From: Candidatus Tantalella remota | GTDB lineage: Bacteria > Omnitrophota > Gorgyraeia > Tantalellales > Tantalellaceae | Direction: 5' to 3' | Length of the DNA: 34,670 nt | Assembly (NCBI GenBank): GCA_030765685.1 | Contig: JAVCCB010000078.1 | Span: 1-34,670 of the forward strand | Shown here: piece by piece, positions 7,537 through 15,035 of the stretch | How positions within the stretch are numbered: position 1 is the first letter of the stretch | Layout: every line of letters starts with the position of its first letter | Program-made: the position numbers and the translations under genes | The notes under the pieces: generated by a model | Told to the model about the DNA's origin: nothing | The model's input: the letters and a program-made list of their open reading frames with translations, nothing else | Database searches by the model: none

Positions 7537-8148
7537 CTAAAAGAAGCTTTCTGATACTGTTACTATATCTCCAGGCTGAAGGCGGATATCGTCTTCTTCT
7601 TTGCCCTTATTTATAATATCGTTTACTTTTACCTGCATTTTCTTTTTTGTTCCATCCAGCTTGGTACGTATCACCCACACATTATTCGTATGAGCAAGCT
7701 TTGTAAAGCCGCCTGCTTTAGATATCAATTCTACGACTGTAAGCCTGCCTTTAATTTCATAGGCTCCCGGTTCTTCTACCTGGCCTAATATGGAAACCGT
7801 ACTATACTGTTTAATAAAAATAGATACCTGTGGATTTACAAAATAGTCTTTTGCTAACAATTCTGTTATCAGGGTTTCTGCTTCTGACACGGTAAGACCA
7901 CTTAATTTAATTTCACCTAAAAGTGGAAAAGTTATATACCCATTAGCAGAAACCCTTGCCTTCCTCTCCAGACCTTCCTCTTTGCCATAATAGACGTCGA
8001 TCTGTAGGACGTTTTCAGGCCCGATCTGGTAGTCGGATTGGATAGCCTTGGCGGACTCAGCTTTTTGGGCCGCATGAACAAGTCCGCAGGTTGAGACTAA
8101 GATTGAGGTTAAGACCATTGTCTGTATAGTTAATTTGAGTGCTCTCAT
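7537..8148 (-). CDS. Polysaccharide export protein (Wza-like, Poly_export plus SLBB)
   Basis: A 203-aa exported protein. A signal peptide runs to about residue 27 (basic start, hydrophobic core, VHA cleavage region); Cys21 sits in STCG, a poor lipobox, so lipoprotein status is uncertain. The Poly_export domain starts at YQIGPENVLQIDVY and includes VSANGYITFPLLGEIKLSGLT. The SLBB beta-grasp domain follows with VSILGQVEEPGAYEIKG and the ends LQPGDIVTVSE. Members line the outer-membrane/periplasmic conduit for capsule or EPS. At 203 aa it is shorter than full Wza (~380), a common short form lacking the C-terminal outer-membrane helix. It is the first gene of the EPS block and has a strong promoter only 10 nt upstream. 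Confidence 0.93.
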   Translation of the reverse strand: MRALKLTIQTMVLTSILVSTCGLVHAAQKAESAKAIQSDYQIGPENVLQIDVYYGKEEGLERKARVSANGYITFPLLGEIKLSGLTVSEAETLITELLAKDYFVNPQVSIFIKQYSTVSILGQVEEPGAYEIKGRLTVVELISKAGGFTKLAHTNNVWVIRTKLDGTKKKMQVKVNDIINKGKEEDDIRLQPGDIVTVSESFF

Positions 8149-8158
8149 GGTAAGGGGT

Positions 8159-8186
8159 ATTATATTACATTCAGTACATAAGTCAA
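8159..8186 (-). promoter_or_regulatory. Sigma-70-type promoter of the EPS export gene
   Basis: Minus-strand -35 TTGACT (8181-8186), a 16-nt spacer and a perfect -10 TATAAT (8159-8164). The -10 ends just 10 nt before the ATG at 8148 and no Shine-Dalgarno is visible, so the transcript would be leaderless or nearly so. Confidence 0.6.
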
Positions 8187-8220
8187 TAGGGATATTTGGA
8201 TTAAGCGATATTTTTGGGAA

Positions 8221-8718
8221 TTGGGAATGGGGAATTGTGTCAGAGATTACAGAGATTTGAGTAGATTACGGAGATGGATAGCTTGGCGCAGGACGCTGGG
8301 CGCGGGGGCGGGAATAGATGCAGGGGATCAGGAAATCAGGGTATCCGGGACTAGGGTATCAGGATATAGGGATATTAGGGACAAAAAACTGAGGGCTGGG
8401 AGCCCGCCAACTCGTCATTGAGGGCATAAATGGCACAGAATGTTGTTTTTATGCCCTCAATTGATAAATAGTAGTCGTAGTTTTGTGGGTAGTGTGATAA
8501 CTGATTCTTAGTTATCCAAGCTTTGTGGTCATCCTGCAAGGATGTCCATAAAGCGTCACTATCCACAATGTCTGGTTTTTATGTTTTTGTTGTTTAAAAA
8601 GCAATGCTATTTAGAAAGATTGGGGGAGGTTCTTGTAGGGATTACGGAGATTTGGGTTAAAGATTACGGAGATTGAGATAGATTACGGAGATGGGAGATG
8701 GGAACGAAAATATGGGTT
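8221..8718. repeat. Intergenic repeat patch with structured-element copy 1
   Basis: This gap has no credible gene. It contains ATTACGGAGAT words (8240-8275, 8640-8695), a GATATCAGGGACTAGG-family stretch (8328-8381), and copy 1 of the ~150-nt structured repeat, listed separately. A minus-strand open frame of about 63 codons here is the translation of the repeat itself and is not called as a gene. Confidence 0.65.
8422..8570. repeat. ~150-nt structured repeat, copy 1
   Basis: Runs from GGGCATAAA to CCACAATG. The plus strand folds into three consecutive stems: GGGCATAAA/TTTATGCCC (extended in this copy to a 12-bp TGAGGGCATAAA arm), a GATAACT/AGTTATC stem, and CTTTGTGG/CCATAAAG closing an inner CATCC/GGATG stem. 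This copy lacks one G of the second stem compared with the others. It shares a further ~30 nt of downstream sequence with copy 2. Confidence 0.8.
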
Positions 8719-9840
8719 TTATGGCATAAGGAATTTCTGGAAATTTTCGCGGGTTAAGAGTTCTACAGTGCTGCCCGGATAGGCATCAATAAAATCTTTT
8801 GGTATGTCATACCGCCTTGGATTAAGCTTGAACTCAAAGCCTTCCAGCTTCCCCCCACTCTCTTCAATGTAATCGATCTCTTTTTGTTGGTGGGTCCTCC
8901 AAAAATATACGTTCTTCCTTATCCCAAGATTAGAGTTTCGTTTGATCCTCTCGGATATCATAAAATTCTCGAAAAGCGCTCCGGCGTCGTTACGTATGTT
9001 AAGCATATTAAGGTTGTTTACCAAGGCGTTCCTTACTCCCGTGTCATAAAAATATATTTTCCTGAGTTTCTTAAGTTCGTTGCGAAGGTTGCGGCTGAAG
9101 GGCATCAAGCGGAAGATAACGAAGGCCTGTTCGAGTATATTAAGGTAACTTTCGACGGTTTTTTTGTCTATTCCAACTGAAACCGAAAGTTCGTTATAGG
9201 AAACTTCGTTTCCTACCTGAAGAGCCAACGCCTGCAGAAGGTGCAAGAGAACGTCATGTTTTTTAATGTTCTGGTATGCCAGGACGTCTTTGTAGAGATA
9301 GCTGTCCGCCAGTTGGGCCAGCACGTTTGGATCTTCCTTGATCACCACTTCGGGGTACATCCCATATATGATGCGTCTCTCCAAAAGCCGCGTAATCTCG
9401 TTCGGCGCATATAACCGGGAAAGTTCATGAACACTGAACGGGTACAAATGAAATTCTATCTTCCTTCCCGTAAGAGGCTCTTTTATCCTGTCTGAGAGTT
9501 CGAACGATGAAGAACCCGTCGCGATGACCTGTAATACAGGAATGTTATCCGCTATTAGTTTAAGCGTAAGTCCGATATTCTCAACGCGCTGGGCCTCGTC
9601 AATAACAACCAGCTTCTTTCCGGAAAGATATGCCCTTAGTTCCGTTGAAGTCTTACCGGTGAGATTTTGCCGCACATCTATCTCATCACAGTTCAGATAA
9701 AGTGAGTCCTTCGGATGCTCCTTGATTATCATTTTAACCAGGGTCGTCTTCCCTGCCTGTCTCGGACCATATATTATGATTATTTTACCCTTGGAAAGTG
9801 AAGAAATAATTAGTTTCTCTATGTCACGGCGGATAAGCAT
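8719..9840 (-). CDS. AAA ATPase with DUF4143 C-terminal domain
   Basis: A 373-aa member of the large archaeal/bacterial AAA_14-DUF4143 family. The start is the ATG at 9840, which has AAGGAG 6 nt upstream; the frame is open further upstream but unsupported. Walker A is YGPRQAGKTTLV near the N-terminus, Walker B is LVVIDEAQR, and ATGSSSFELSD is the sensor region. The C-terminal DUF4143 part includes FYDTGVRNAL and ends with KEIDYIEESGGKLEGFEFK, a PD-(D/E)XK-like core. Function is not established; these genes are often lineage-specific, repeat-associated and possibly DNA-directed. Here it lies in the accessory island, with ATTACGGAGAT repeats on both sides, and is not in an operon with its neighbours. 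Confidence 0.9.
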   Translation of the reverse strand: MLIRRDIEKLIISSLSKGKIIIIYGPRQAGKTTLVKMIIKEHPKDSLYLNCDEIDVRQNLTGKTSTELRAYLSGKKLVVIDEAQRVENIGLTLKLIADNIPVLQVIATGSSSFELSDRIKEPLTGRKIEFHLYPFSVHELSRLYAPNEITRLLERRIIYGMYPEVVIKEDPNVLAQLADSYLYKDVLAYQNIKKHDVLLHLLQALALQVGNEVSYNELSVSVGIDKKTVESYLNILEQAFVIFRLMPFSRNLRNELKKLRKIYFYDTGVRNALVNNLNMLNIRNDAGALFENFMISERIKRNSNLGIRKNVYFWRTHQQKEIDYIEESGGKLEGFEFKLNPRRYDIPKDFIDAYPGSTVELLTRENFQKFLMP

Positions 9841-10705
9841 TGAAATCTCCTTATTTCTATTATTTTGGGGATTAAAGTCCCTTAAATACTTAAAAAGTAT
9901 ACCATAATAAATGTCCCAAGGCAAGGTGGGGGATTGGTTTTCACAGATGATCACAGATTGTCAAGGATTACGGAGATGGGAATTGGGATAGAGGGCGCAA
10001 ATTAGATGCTAGATGCGGGATGCTAGTAGAAACAAAGGATATTAGGGAATTAGGGACTGGGTTATCGGGATATCAGGGACCAGGGAGGAGCATATTATAG
10101 TACCGGGTATCCCGCCTTCGCTGAAGCTTCCACCTTCGCCAAGGCTACGGCGGACGAGTCGGCGGACAGGCGGGTACCGAGTATCGGGCATGAAAGGAAA
10201 AAGTAAAAAGGAAAAGGGAAAAAGGATTGGTTGGGGCTGAGATACAGGGATTACGGAGATGGGGGTTGGAATAGAGGGCGCAAATTAGATGCTGGATTCT
10301 CGATGCTAGATGCTGGTTCTTCGCCGGACGCCTTGTTTGATTCTAGATTCTCGATTCTAGATGCTGGTTCAGGGGATCTGGGGATTCGGGACTGGGTTAT
10401 TGGGATATCAGGGACGTTCAGCAAATTGGGATTACAAATTAGGTACCGAGTATCGAGTACCGGGTATCCCGCCTTCGCTGAAGCTTCCACCTTCGCCAAG
10501 GCTACGGCGGACAGGCAGGATGACAGCGGTGGGGATTCGGGATTCGTAAGGCGGTATAGAGCTAACTTATTCTAACCCAAATATTTATGACGTAACTCCT
10601 TTATTTGCAAAAAAGTATCAAGTGCGGATGGTTACATTTAGTAACAGATAATTACAGGTGTTTTGATGCTGTATGGTCTCTGCTTGGGCACTCACGAAAC
10701 ATGTT
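9841..10705. repeat. 865-bp intergenic repeat field
   Basis: No gene is supported. In order it contains CACAGATGATCACAG (9940-9958), ATTACGGAGAT, TAGATGCTAG-type words (10003-10027), a GATATCAGGGAC stretch (10038-10085), a palindromic CCCGCCTTCGCTGAAGC...GGCGGACAGGCGGG element (10108-10178), a purine-rich AAAAGGAAAAGGGAAAAAGG run (10193-10226), then a second round of the same families (10240-10540). The last 130 bp before the antitoxin gene are non-repetitive and show nothing I recognise. Confidence 0.65.
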
Positions 10706-11263
10706 TTACGCCTTCTGCATTTCTCTTTTTTCCTTCAAAGGAACCGATATGTGAATTTCGTCACTATCTTCCTTTAAAGTCTTTTTGTTTACATTTCTTA
10801 TAATGCTGATATTCTCACCAACAATTTCAATGAATTTATTCAGCGTACTTTCACAAACCTTGATAGCACCAGTACTCATAGCATTGTCACCCTTACTTAT
10901 AAATACCAATTTCGTCAAATACTCTCTAATGCGACAAATATGATAATTTATCAACTCCGTAATCTTTACATTTTTGTTTCTGTATCCAAGTTCCAGCTGC
11001 AAATTTAAGACCTTTCCATATTCAAGTAAATCTTTAACCGAGATTTGATCGTCATAAGACATTTCAAGTTTAGAAATTTTACTTTGAGTGCATCCCATTT
11101 TTTTTGCCATTTCTTTTTGCGTTAAACAGTTATCACAACGTAAAAATACAAGAAAATTTGCTAACTGTCTTTTTTTTATTTCCTTCTTAGTCTGCGCTCT
11201 AACCCTAGGATTTTGCGACACGCTTTTCATTAAACTATTTAAATCACTGTGTCTTTTACTCAT
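10706..11263 (-). CDS. XRE-type antitoxin-like HTH protein with long C-terminal extension
   Basis: A 185-aa protein with an XRE helix-turn-helix at about residues 38-65 (TQKEMAKKMGCTQSKISKLE). The remaining ~100 residues, about half of the protein, form an extra helical region ending in a charged tail. The ATG at 11263 is chosen over an upstream GTG because AAGGAG lies 5 nt before it. It overlaps the end of the upstream toxin-like gene by 8 nt, the usual coupling in HigBA-type pairs (toxin first). Family knowledge suggests it neutralises the toxin and represses the promoter. The long C-terminal half is unusual for such antitoxins and is of unknown function. Confidence 0.65.
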   Translation of the reverse strand: MSKRHSDLNSLMKSVSQNPRVRAQTKKEIKKRQLANFLVFLRCDNCLTQKEMAKKMGCTQSKISKLEMSYDDQISVKDLLEYGKVLNLQLELGYRNKNVKITELINYHICRIREYLTKLVFISKGDNAMSTGAIKVCESTLNKFIEIVGENISIIRNVNKKTLKEDSDEIHISVPLKEKREMQKA

Positions 11264-11618
11264 GATCACTCCTTATTTTTTTTATTTGATCTCGACAATG
11301 TTTTATATCTTTTTGCTGAGTATTTTTATCACCAATTATTAACAAATAAACTATACTGGTCTTTAAATCTGGATAAAAATATAGCCTTGTCTCCTTTAAT
11401 TTTCTTTTTGGTGTTTTTTGATCTACTGCTATTAACCCTTTTCTTTCATCATGAACATAACTTGCTGAAATTTGCAAAGGGTTAACTCCTTTCTCCAATA
11501 ACTGCATGTAATTAATTAAATTAACCATTGCAACTATTGCTTCTTCCTCGTGTTTCTTCTCATATCTTTTATAAGTTGTTGAAAATTTTACCGTTTCTTC
11601 AATATTCCATTCAAGCAT
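11256..11618 (-). CDS. RelE/HigB-like toxin, divergent
   Basis: A 120-aa basic protein. The segment ETRLYFYPDLKTSIVYLLIIGDK resembles the central beta-sheet of RelE/Gp49-like toxins, followed by a KDIKHCRDQIKKI helix. The identification rests on this weak resemblance plus position: it precedes and overlaps an XRE antitoxin-like gene in the toxin-first HigBA order. If correct, it is a ribosome-dependent or free mRNA interferase. The ribosome site AAGGAG lies upstream of the ATG, and a good promoter sits just before it (11641-11668). Confidence 0.55.
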   Translation of the reverse strand: MLEWNIEETVKFSTTYKRYEKKHEEEAIVAMVNLINYMQLLEKGVNPLQISASYVHDERKGLIAVDQKTPKRKLKETRLYFYPDLKTSIVYLLIIGDKNTQQKDIKHCRDQIKKIRSDHE

Positions 11619-11640
11619 AACTGTCTCCTTTTCATTAACT

Positions 11641-11668
11641 ATTATAATGGTTTTTCAACAAAAGACAA
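11641..11668 (-). promoter_or_regulatory. Promoter of the toxin/XRE pair
   Basis: Minus-strand -35 TTGTCT (11663-11668), 16-nt spacer, perfect -10 TATAAT (11641-11646), 22 nt before the toxin ATG. The spacing leaves room for a short leader with the AAGGAG site. Confidence 0.55.
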
Positions 11669-11679
11669 CATATATATTC

Positions 11680-11881
11680 CTAAATGGAATATTGCTTGTA
11701 TCTCGTCCTCCCTGGCTTCTCTCGTTTGGTAATCCATTTTTCAATCTGGGATTCTTTAAACCTAAGAATTCCTCCAATCCTTAATATGCGGCACAAACCC
11801 ATAATGAACCCATTTATACACCAAAGGTTTTTTGACCTGCAATATCTCGCAAATATCTTTAACAGTTAGCAACTTTTCCAT
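11680..11881 (-). pseudogene. Frameshifted excisionase-type helix-turn-helix gene
   Basis: Reading from ATG 11881 gives MEKLLTVKDICEILQVKK, then a continuation ending VPHIK before the frame breaks and stops early. One nucleotide further the frame continues as IGGILRFKESQIEKWITKR and ends at a TAG at 11680. Together they make a normal ~66-aa DNA-binding excisionase/MerR-like domain (TVKDICEILQV... VYKWVHYG ... PHIKIGGILRF), so a single extra base after the VPHIK codons breaks it. The total length of 202 nt is 3n+1, consistent. Such HTH genes usually accompany integrative elements or TA modules. A sequencing or assembly error is the main alternative. Confidence 0.75.
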
Positions 11882-12067
11882 ATGGGTTAGAATGCCTTAT
11901 TCTCTTCGCTCTCGCAGTCCTCCTTCGCCGGTCTACTTGTATATTATCGGGCTACCAGCCTTCGCTAAATCACTTATTCTTATCCAGCTTCGGCTGGCTT
12001 CGCGGCGGACAGGCAGGATGACAGCGGTGGGGCTCCGGGGGGAGGGAGCCCGCCAACGCGTCATTGC

Positions 12068-12217
12068 GGGCATAAAGGTCACAGAATGTTGTTTTTATGC
12101 CCTAAATTGATAAATAGTAGTCGTAGTTTTGTGGGTAGTGTGGATAACTGATTCTTAGTTATCCAAGCTTTGTGGTCATCCTGCAAGGGTGTCCATAAAG
12201 CGTCACTATCCACAATG
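12068..12217. repeat. ~150-nt structured repeat, copy 2
   Basis: Same architecture as copy 1 with intact 9-bp TGGATAACT/AGTTATCCA stem. The inner third stem reads CATCC/GGGTG here, which keeps pairing by a T-G wobble on the plus strand only. The preceding GCCCGC can alternatively pair with the GCGGGC at the 5' edge. Confidence 0.85.
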
Positions 12218-12613
12218 TTTGGTTTTTATGTTTTTGTTGTGTAAAAAGTAGTGCCGTTTAAAAAGATTGGTGGGTTCTTGTAGGGATTACGGAGATTGGT
12301 ATAAAGATTACGGAGATAGATAGCTTGGCGCAGGGCGACTGGGAGATAAATCAGATCCTTCGACTCGGCCCTTTGGGCCTCGCTTCCGCCTTCCTCCTTC
12401 CACCTTCGCCCACCCCTTTTTATAGTATCTGGCTTCGGCGGACACGTCGCCAACCTATTTAGATTATATCTGGCTACGGCGGACTTCGTCGCAGAGGCTA
12501 CCAGCCTTCGCTAAATCACTTATTCTTATCCAGCTTCGGCTGGCTTCGCGGCGGACAGGCAGGATGACAGGGGTGGGGCTCAGGGGGCGGGGAGCCCGCC
12601 AACGCGTCATTGC

Positions 12614-12763
12614 GGGCATAAATGGGACAGAATGTTGTTTTTATGCCCTAAATTGATAAATAGTAGTCGTAGTTTTGTGGGTAGTGTGGATAACTGATTC
12701 TTAGTTATCCAAGCTTTGTGGTCATCCTGCAAGGATGTCCATAAAGCGTCACTATCCACAATG
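12614..12763. repeat. ~150-nt structured repeat, copy 3
   Basis: Nearly identical to copies 2 and 4 across all three stems. After CCACAATG it shares TTTAGTTTTTGCG with copy 4, whereas copies 1 and 2 share a different 3' flank, suggesting two sub-lineages. Confidence 0.85.
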
Positions 12764-13024
12764 TTTAGTTTTTGCGGTAGATGGGGAATGTAGGATATCA
12801 GGAGACAAGCCTGAACGTCATTCCCGCGAAGGCGGGAATCCTATAGAAATAATATTTTTAAGTGATCCCCGCTTAAAGCATGCGGGGATGACGACGTGTT
12901 AGATCCCTCGACTCAGCCTGCGGCCTCGCTTCCGCCTTCGCCGAGGCTACGGCGGACAGGCAGGATGACAGGGGGGGGACTGTGGCGGACAGGCGGGATG
13001 ACAGCTGTGAGGCGGGGGGGGGAG

Positions 13025-13690
13025 TTATTGCGTTATTGGAGTAAGTTTTTCTTCGAACAGGGAAAAACCGTTCTCATTGTAATAACGACGGGTTTCGGGA
13101 TCAAGAATAGAGCCGAGCTTTACTTTATAATCCTGTTGTTTGAATGCCTGGATAGTCTTTGCAAGTTTTATGGCATCTTCCCGTGAGACAGGAGGTAATT
13201 TTATTCCTTTTCTTATCAGGAATTCAAGGTCAAAAAAGTCTCTCATCTCCCCTCTTCCCAAAGCGGCCGCTATCTTGTTATACATTGCCTGTTCCAGAGT
13301 GTGGGTTTTCAAAAGAACCTGTTTATCGGTAAACCCGGAATAAGCAATGTGTTCCTGCCAGTCACAGTCTTTCTGTTCCTTGCGCACCTCTATCTTAAGA
13401 AGACGAGGATATACCGGAGATCTGAGCTCAAACAGTAAAGTATTGAATTTATCGCACGCATCCGTAAGTTCATATCTTTCGGAAAGTGTTTTTTTGATCG
13501 TCGAGAAAAATTTTCCCGTATCTGTCTCTTTTATAAACCAGAAATCCAAGTCAACGGAATACCTGTTAAGCTCATAACAAAGACGGAGCATGGTACCTCC
13601 CCCGAAAACAAGATCTTGAAGTATCTTTTTAGAGTTCATGAATTCAAGCACTTCCATCTCGAAGATCTCATGTTGCTTCAGGATATCCAT
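13025..13690 (-). CDS. AbiEii-family nucleotidyltransferase toxin (type IV TA)
   Basis: A 221-aa nucleotidyltransferase of the AbiEii/AbiGii family (PF08843). The motif VFGGGTMLRLCYELNRYSVD followed by LDF supplies the GG and the D-x-D metal ligands (residues 47 and 49 from the chosen start). Later are KIEVRKEQ and MYNKIAAALGRGEMRDFFDL, the conserved K...RD.yDL block. The start at ATG 13690 has GGAGG about 7 nt upstream and overlaps the AbiEi stop by 13 nt. Known AbiEii toxins (MenT-like fold) modify tRNA or otherwise use NTPs to stop growth, giving phage abortive infection; the target here is unknown. Confidence 0.85.
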   Translation of the reverse strand: MDILKQHEIFEMEVLEFMNSKKILQDLVFGGGTMLRLCYELNRYSVDLDFWFIKETDTGKFFSTIKKTLSERYELTDACDKFNTLLFELRSPVYPRLLKIEVRKEQKDCDWQEHIAYSGFTDKQVLLKTHTLEQAMYNKIAAALGRGEMRDFFDLEFLIRKGIKLPPVSREDAIKLAKTIQAFKQQDYKVKLGSILDPETRRYYNENGFSLFEEKLTPITQ

Positions 13691-14259
13691 TTTTCCGCCT
13701 CCCTTCTTACCTTTTTGGGAAATAATGTCCATAATCTTTTAAGATTTTCACGCTCCATTTTTCCTTTGTCTATCGCGCTTATATCGAAAGAATATTTACC
13801 CATAAGAGACAGATAAAGGCTGTCCAGGAAAGCTTTTTCCGGTAGAGCAATAAAAAAATCTTTCTCTCTTGTAAACCCGGAATAAAGCTTCTTGCTAATC
13901 CTTATGTAATTAAATGAAGTATCAATTAAATTAACGGTCTTTGTCCTTTTAAGAGCGATTGATTCAATATAGCCCTGCTGCAACTGAGTGCTGATACCAT
14001 AATAAGATAAGGCCGTCCCTAAAGAAATATACGACGGCACTTGCAAAATATTGGCTAAAGAATAAAGATCTTTTTCACCAAGGGTATTCCATTTATTTTT
14101 AAGTACGTAGAGTCCCCTCTTAACCCTTATGATATACCCCTTAGCGCAGTATCTCGAGGCAGAGACATTCGCTGATTTTAGGGTTACTCCCAAGGCTCTC
14201 GATATATCGTTGGTAGTAAAATACAGCTTGCCTATAGTTTCTAATTTCTGAATATTCAT
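13678..14259 (-). CDS. AbiEi-family antitoxin/transcriptional repressor
   Basis: A 193-aa protein with an N-terminal winged-helix (FTTNDISRALGVTLKSANVS, then a KGYIIRVKRGLYVLK wing) and the AbiEi middle segment SYISLGTALSYYGI. The C-terminal ALPEKAFLDSLYLS is also a family mark. It precedes and overlaps the AbiEii gene, the standard order of type IV AbiE modules, in which the antitoxin does not bind the toxin and represses its own promoter through repeated sites. The promoter upstream has a near-consensus layout with two AAGTATAC-type words suited to that autoregulation. Confidence 0.88.
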   Translation of the reverse strand: MNIQKLETIGKLYFTTNDISRALGVTLKSANVSASRYCAKGYIIRVKRGLYVLKNKWNTLGEKDLYSLANILQVPSYISLGTALSYYGISTQLQQGYIESIALKRTKTVNLIDTSFNYIRISKKLYSGFTREKDFFIALPEKAFLDSLYLSLMGKYSFDISAIDKGKMERENLKRLWTLFPKKVRREAEKWIS

Positions 14260-14319
14260 AAGTATACCTAGTTGACACTATTGTTAATTAAGTATACTTG
14301 GTGTTTGGGTGGAAGTCAA
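14259..14319 (-). promoter_or_regulatory. AbiE promoter with repeated GTATAC operator-like words
   Basis: Minus-strand -35 TTGACT (14314-14319), 17-nt spacer, -10 TATACT (14291-14296). An AAGTATACTT palindrome covers the -10, and a second AGTATAC word lies immediately before the ATG (about 14259-14268), with centres ~29 nt apart. The arrangement resembles paired AbiEi operator sites, though the sequence is not one I know. Confidence 0.6.
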
Positions 14320-15035
14320 GGGGGTTGAGGGATTGCGGAGATTGAGATAGATTTCGGAGATGGGGGTTGGGATAGAGGGCACAAATTAGATGCTAGATTC
14401 TGGATGCTAGTGAGCTGTGGGCGCAAATTAGATGCTCGTAGGAGCTTTCATACTTAACCCGCATATATAAAAATAAGGATATCAGGGGATCGGGGGATTA
14501 GGGACTAGGTTATCGGGACATCAGGGAGGAGCATATTACAGTACCGAGTATCGGGTACCGGGTATCCCGCCTTCGCTAGAAGCTACGGCGGACAGGCAGG
14601 ATGACAGCGGGGGGCCGCCAACTCGTCCTTGCGGGCATAAAGGTGTCACAGAATGTTGTTTTTATGCCCTAAATTGATAAATAGTAGTCGTAGTTTTGTG
14701 GGTAGTGTGGATAACTGATTCTTAGTTATCCAAGCTTTGTGGTCATCCTACAAGGATGTCCATAAAGCGTCACTATCCACAATGTTTAGTTTTTGCGCTT
14801 TTGTTGTTTAATGAATATCATTATAAAAAGAGATTGCTTCCTCCTTCGCCAGTCTATTTGCATATTATCGGGCTTCCGCCTTCGCTAAAGCTATGGCGGA
14901 CAAGTCGGCGGACTTTGTCGGACCTCACATGGCTCGGTCCTCGCAATGACGACGTGTTAGATTCCTCGACTCGCTCTGCTCGGTCGGGATGACAGCGGTG
15001 GGGCGCTGGGGGTTGGGCGCCGGGTGATATCCTGA
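14320..15035. repeat. Repeat field with structured-element copy 4
   Basis: No gene is supported. It has ATTTCGGAGAT/ATTGCGGAGAT words (14330-14362), AGATGCTAG-type words (14387-14435), a GATATCAGGGGATCGGG stretch (14478-14530), a palindromic CCCGCC...GGCGGACAGG element (14565-14600), copy 4 of the structured repeat (listed separately), another such palindromic element (14847-14912) and a CTCGACTCG...CGGGATGACAG element (14950-15000). Confidence 0.65.
14633..14783. repeat. ~150-nt structured repeat, copy 4
   Basis: Same three stems; it differs from copies 2 and 3 mainly in loops (CATCC-TACAA-GGATG instead of TGCAA; one base more in the first loop). Stem bases are kept. It ends in the TTTAGTTTTTGCG flank shared with copy 3. 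Confidence 0.85.

Larger units (their letters stand above)
11882..13024. repeat. 1.1-kb repeat field with structured-element copies 2 and 3
   Basis: No gene is supported. It contains palindromic CTTCGGCTGGCTTCGCGGCGG/GGCGGACAGGCAGG elements (11933-12020, 12460-12565, 12905-12990), ATTACGGAGAT words (12282-12318), a CTCGACTC...GGATGACAG element (12356-12400), two copies of the ~150-nt structured repeat (listed separately), and a CGTCATTCCCGCGAAGGCGGGAATCC hairpin followed by CCCGC...GCGGGGATGACG at 12817-12893. Copies 2 and 3 are in direct orientation, 546 bp apart. Confidence 0.7.

Noticed and set aside
8375..8566. Minus-strand open frame of ~63 codons (begins MDSDALWTSLQDDHKAW)
   Set aside because: It is the translation of the ~150-nt structured repeat and runs into other repeats; the equivalent frame in the other copies differs in length, it has no ribosome site, and wobble pairs favour plus-strand structure.
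12226..12453. Minus-strand 75-codon open frame
   Set aside because: Composed of repeat families and low-complexity peptides.
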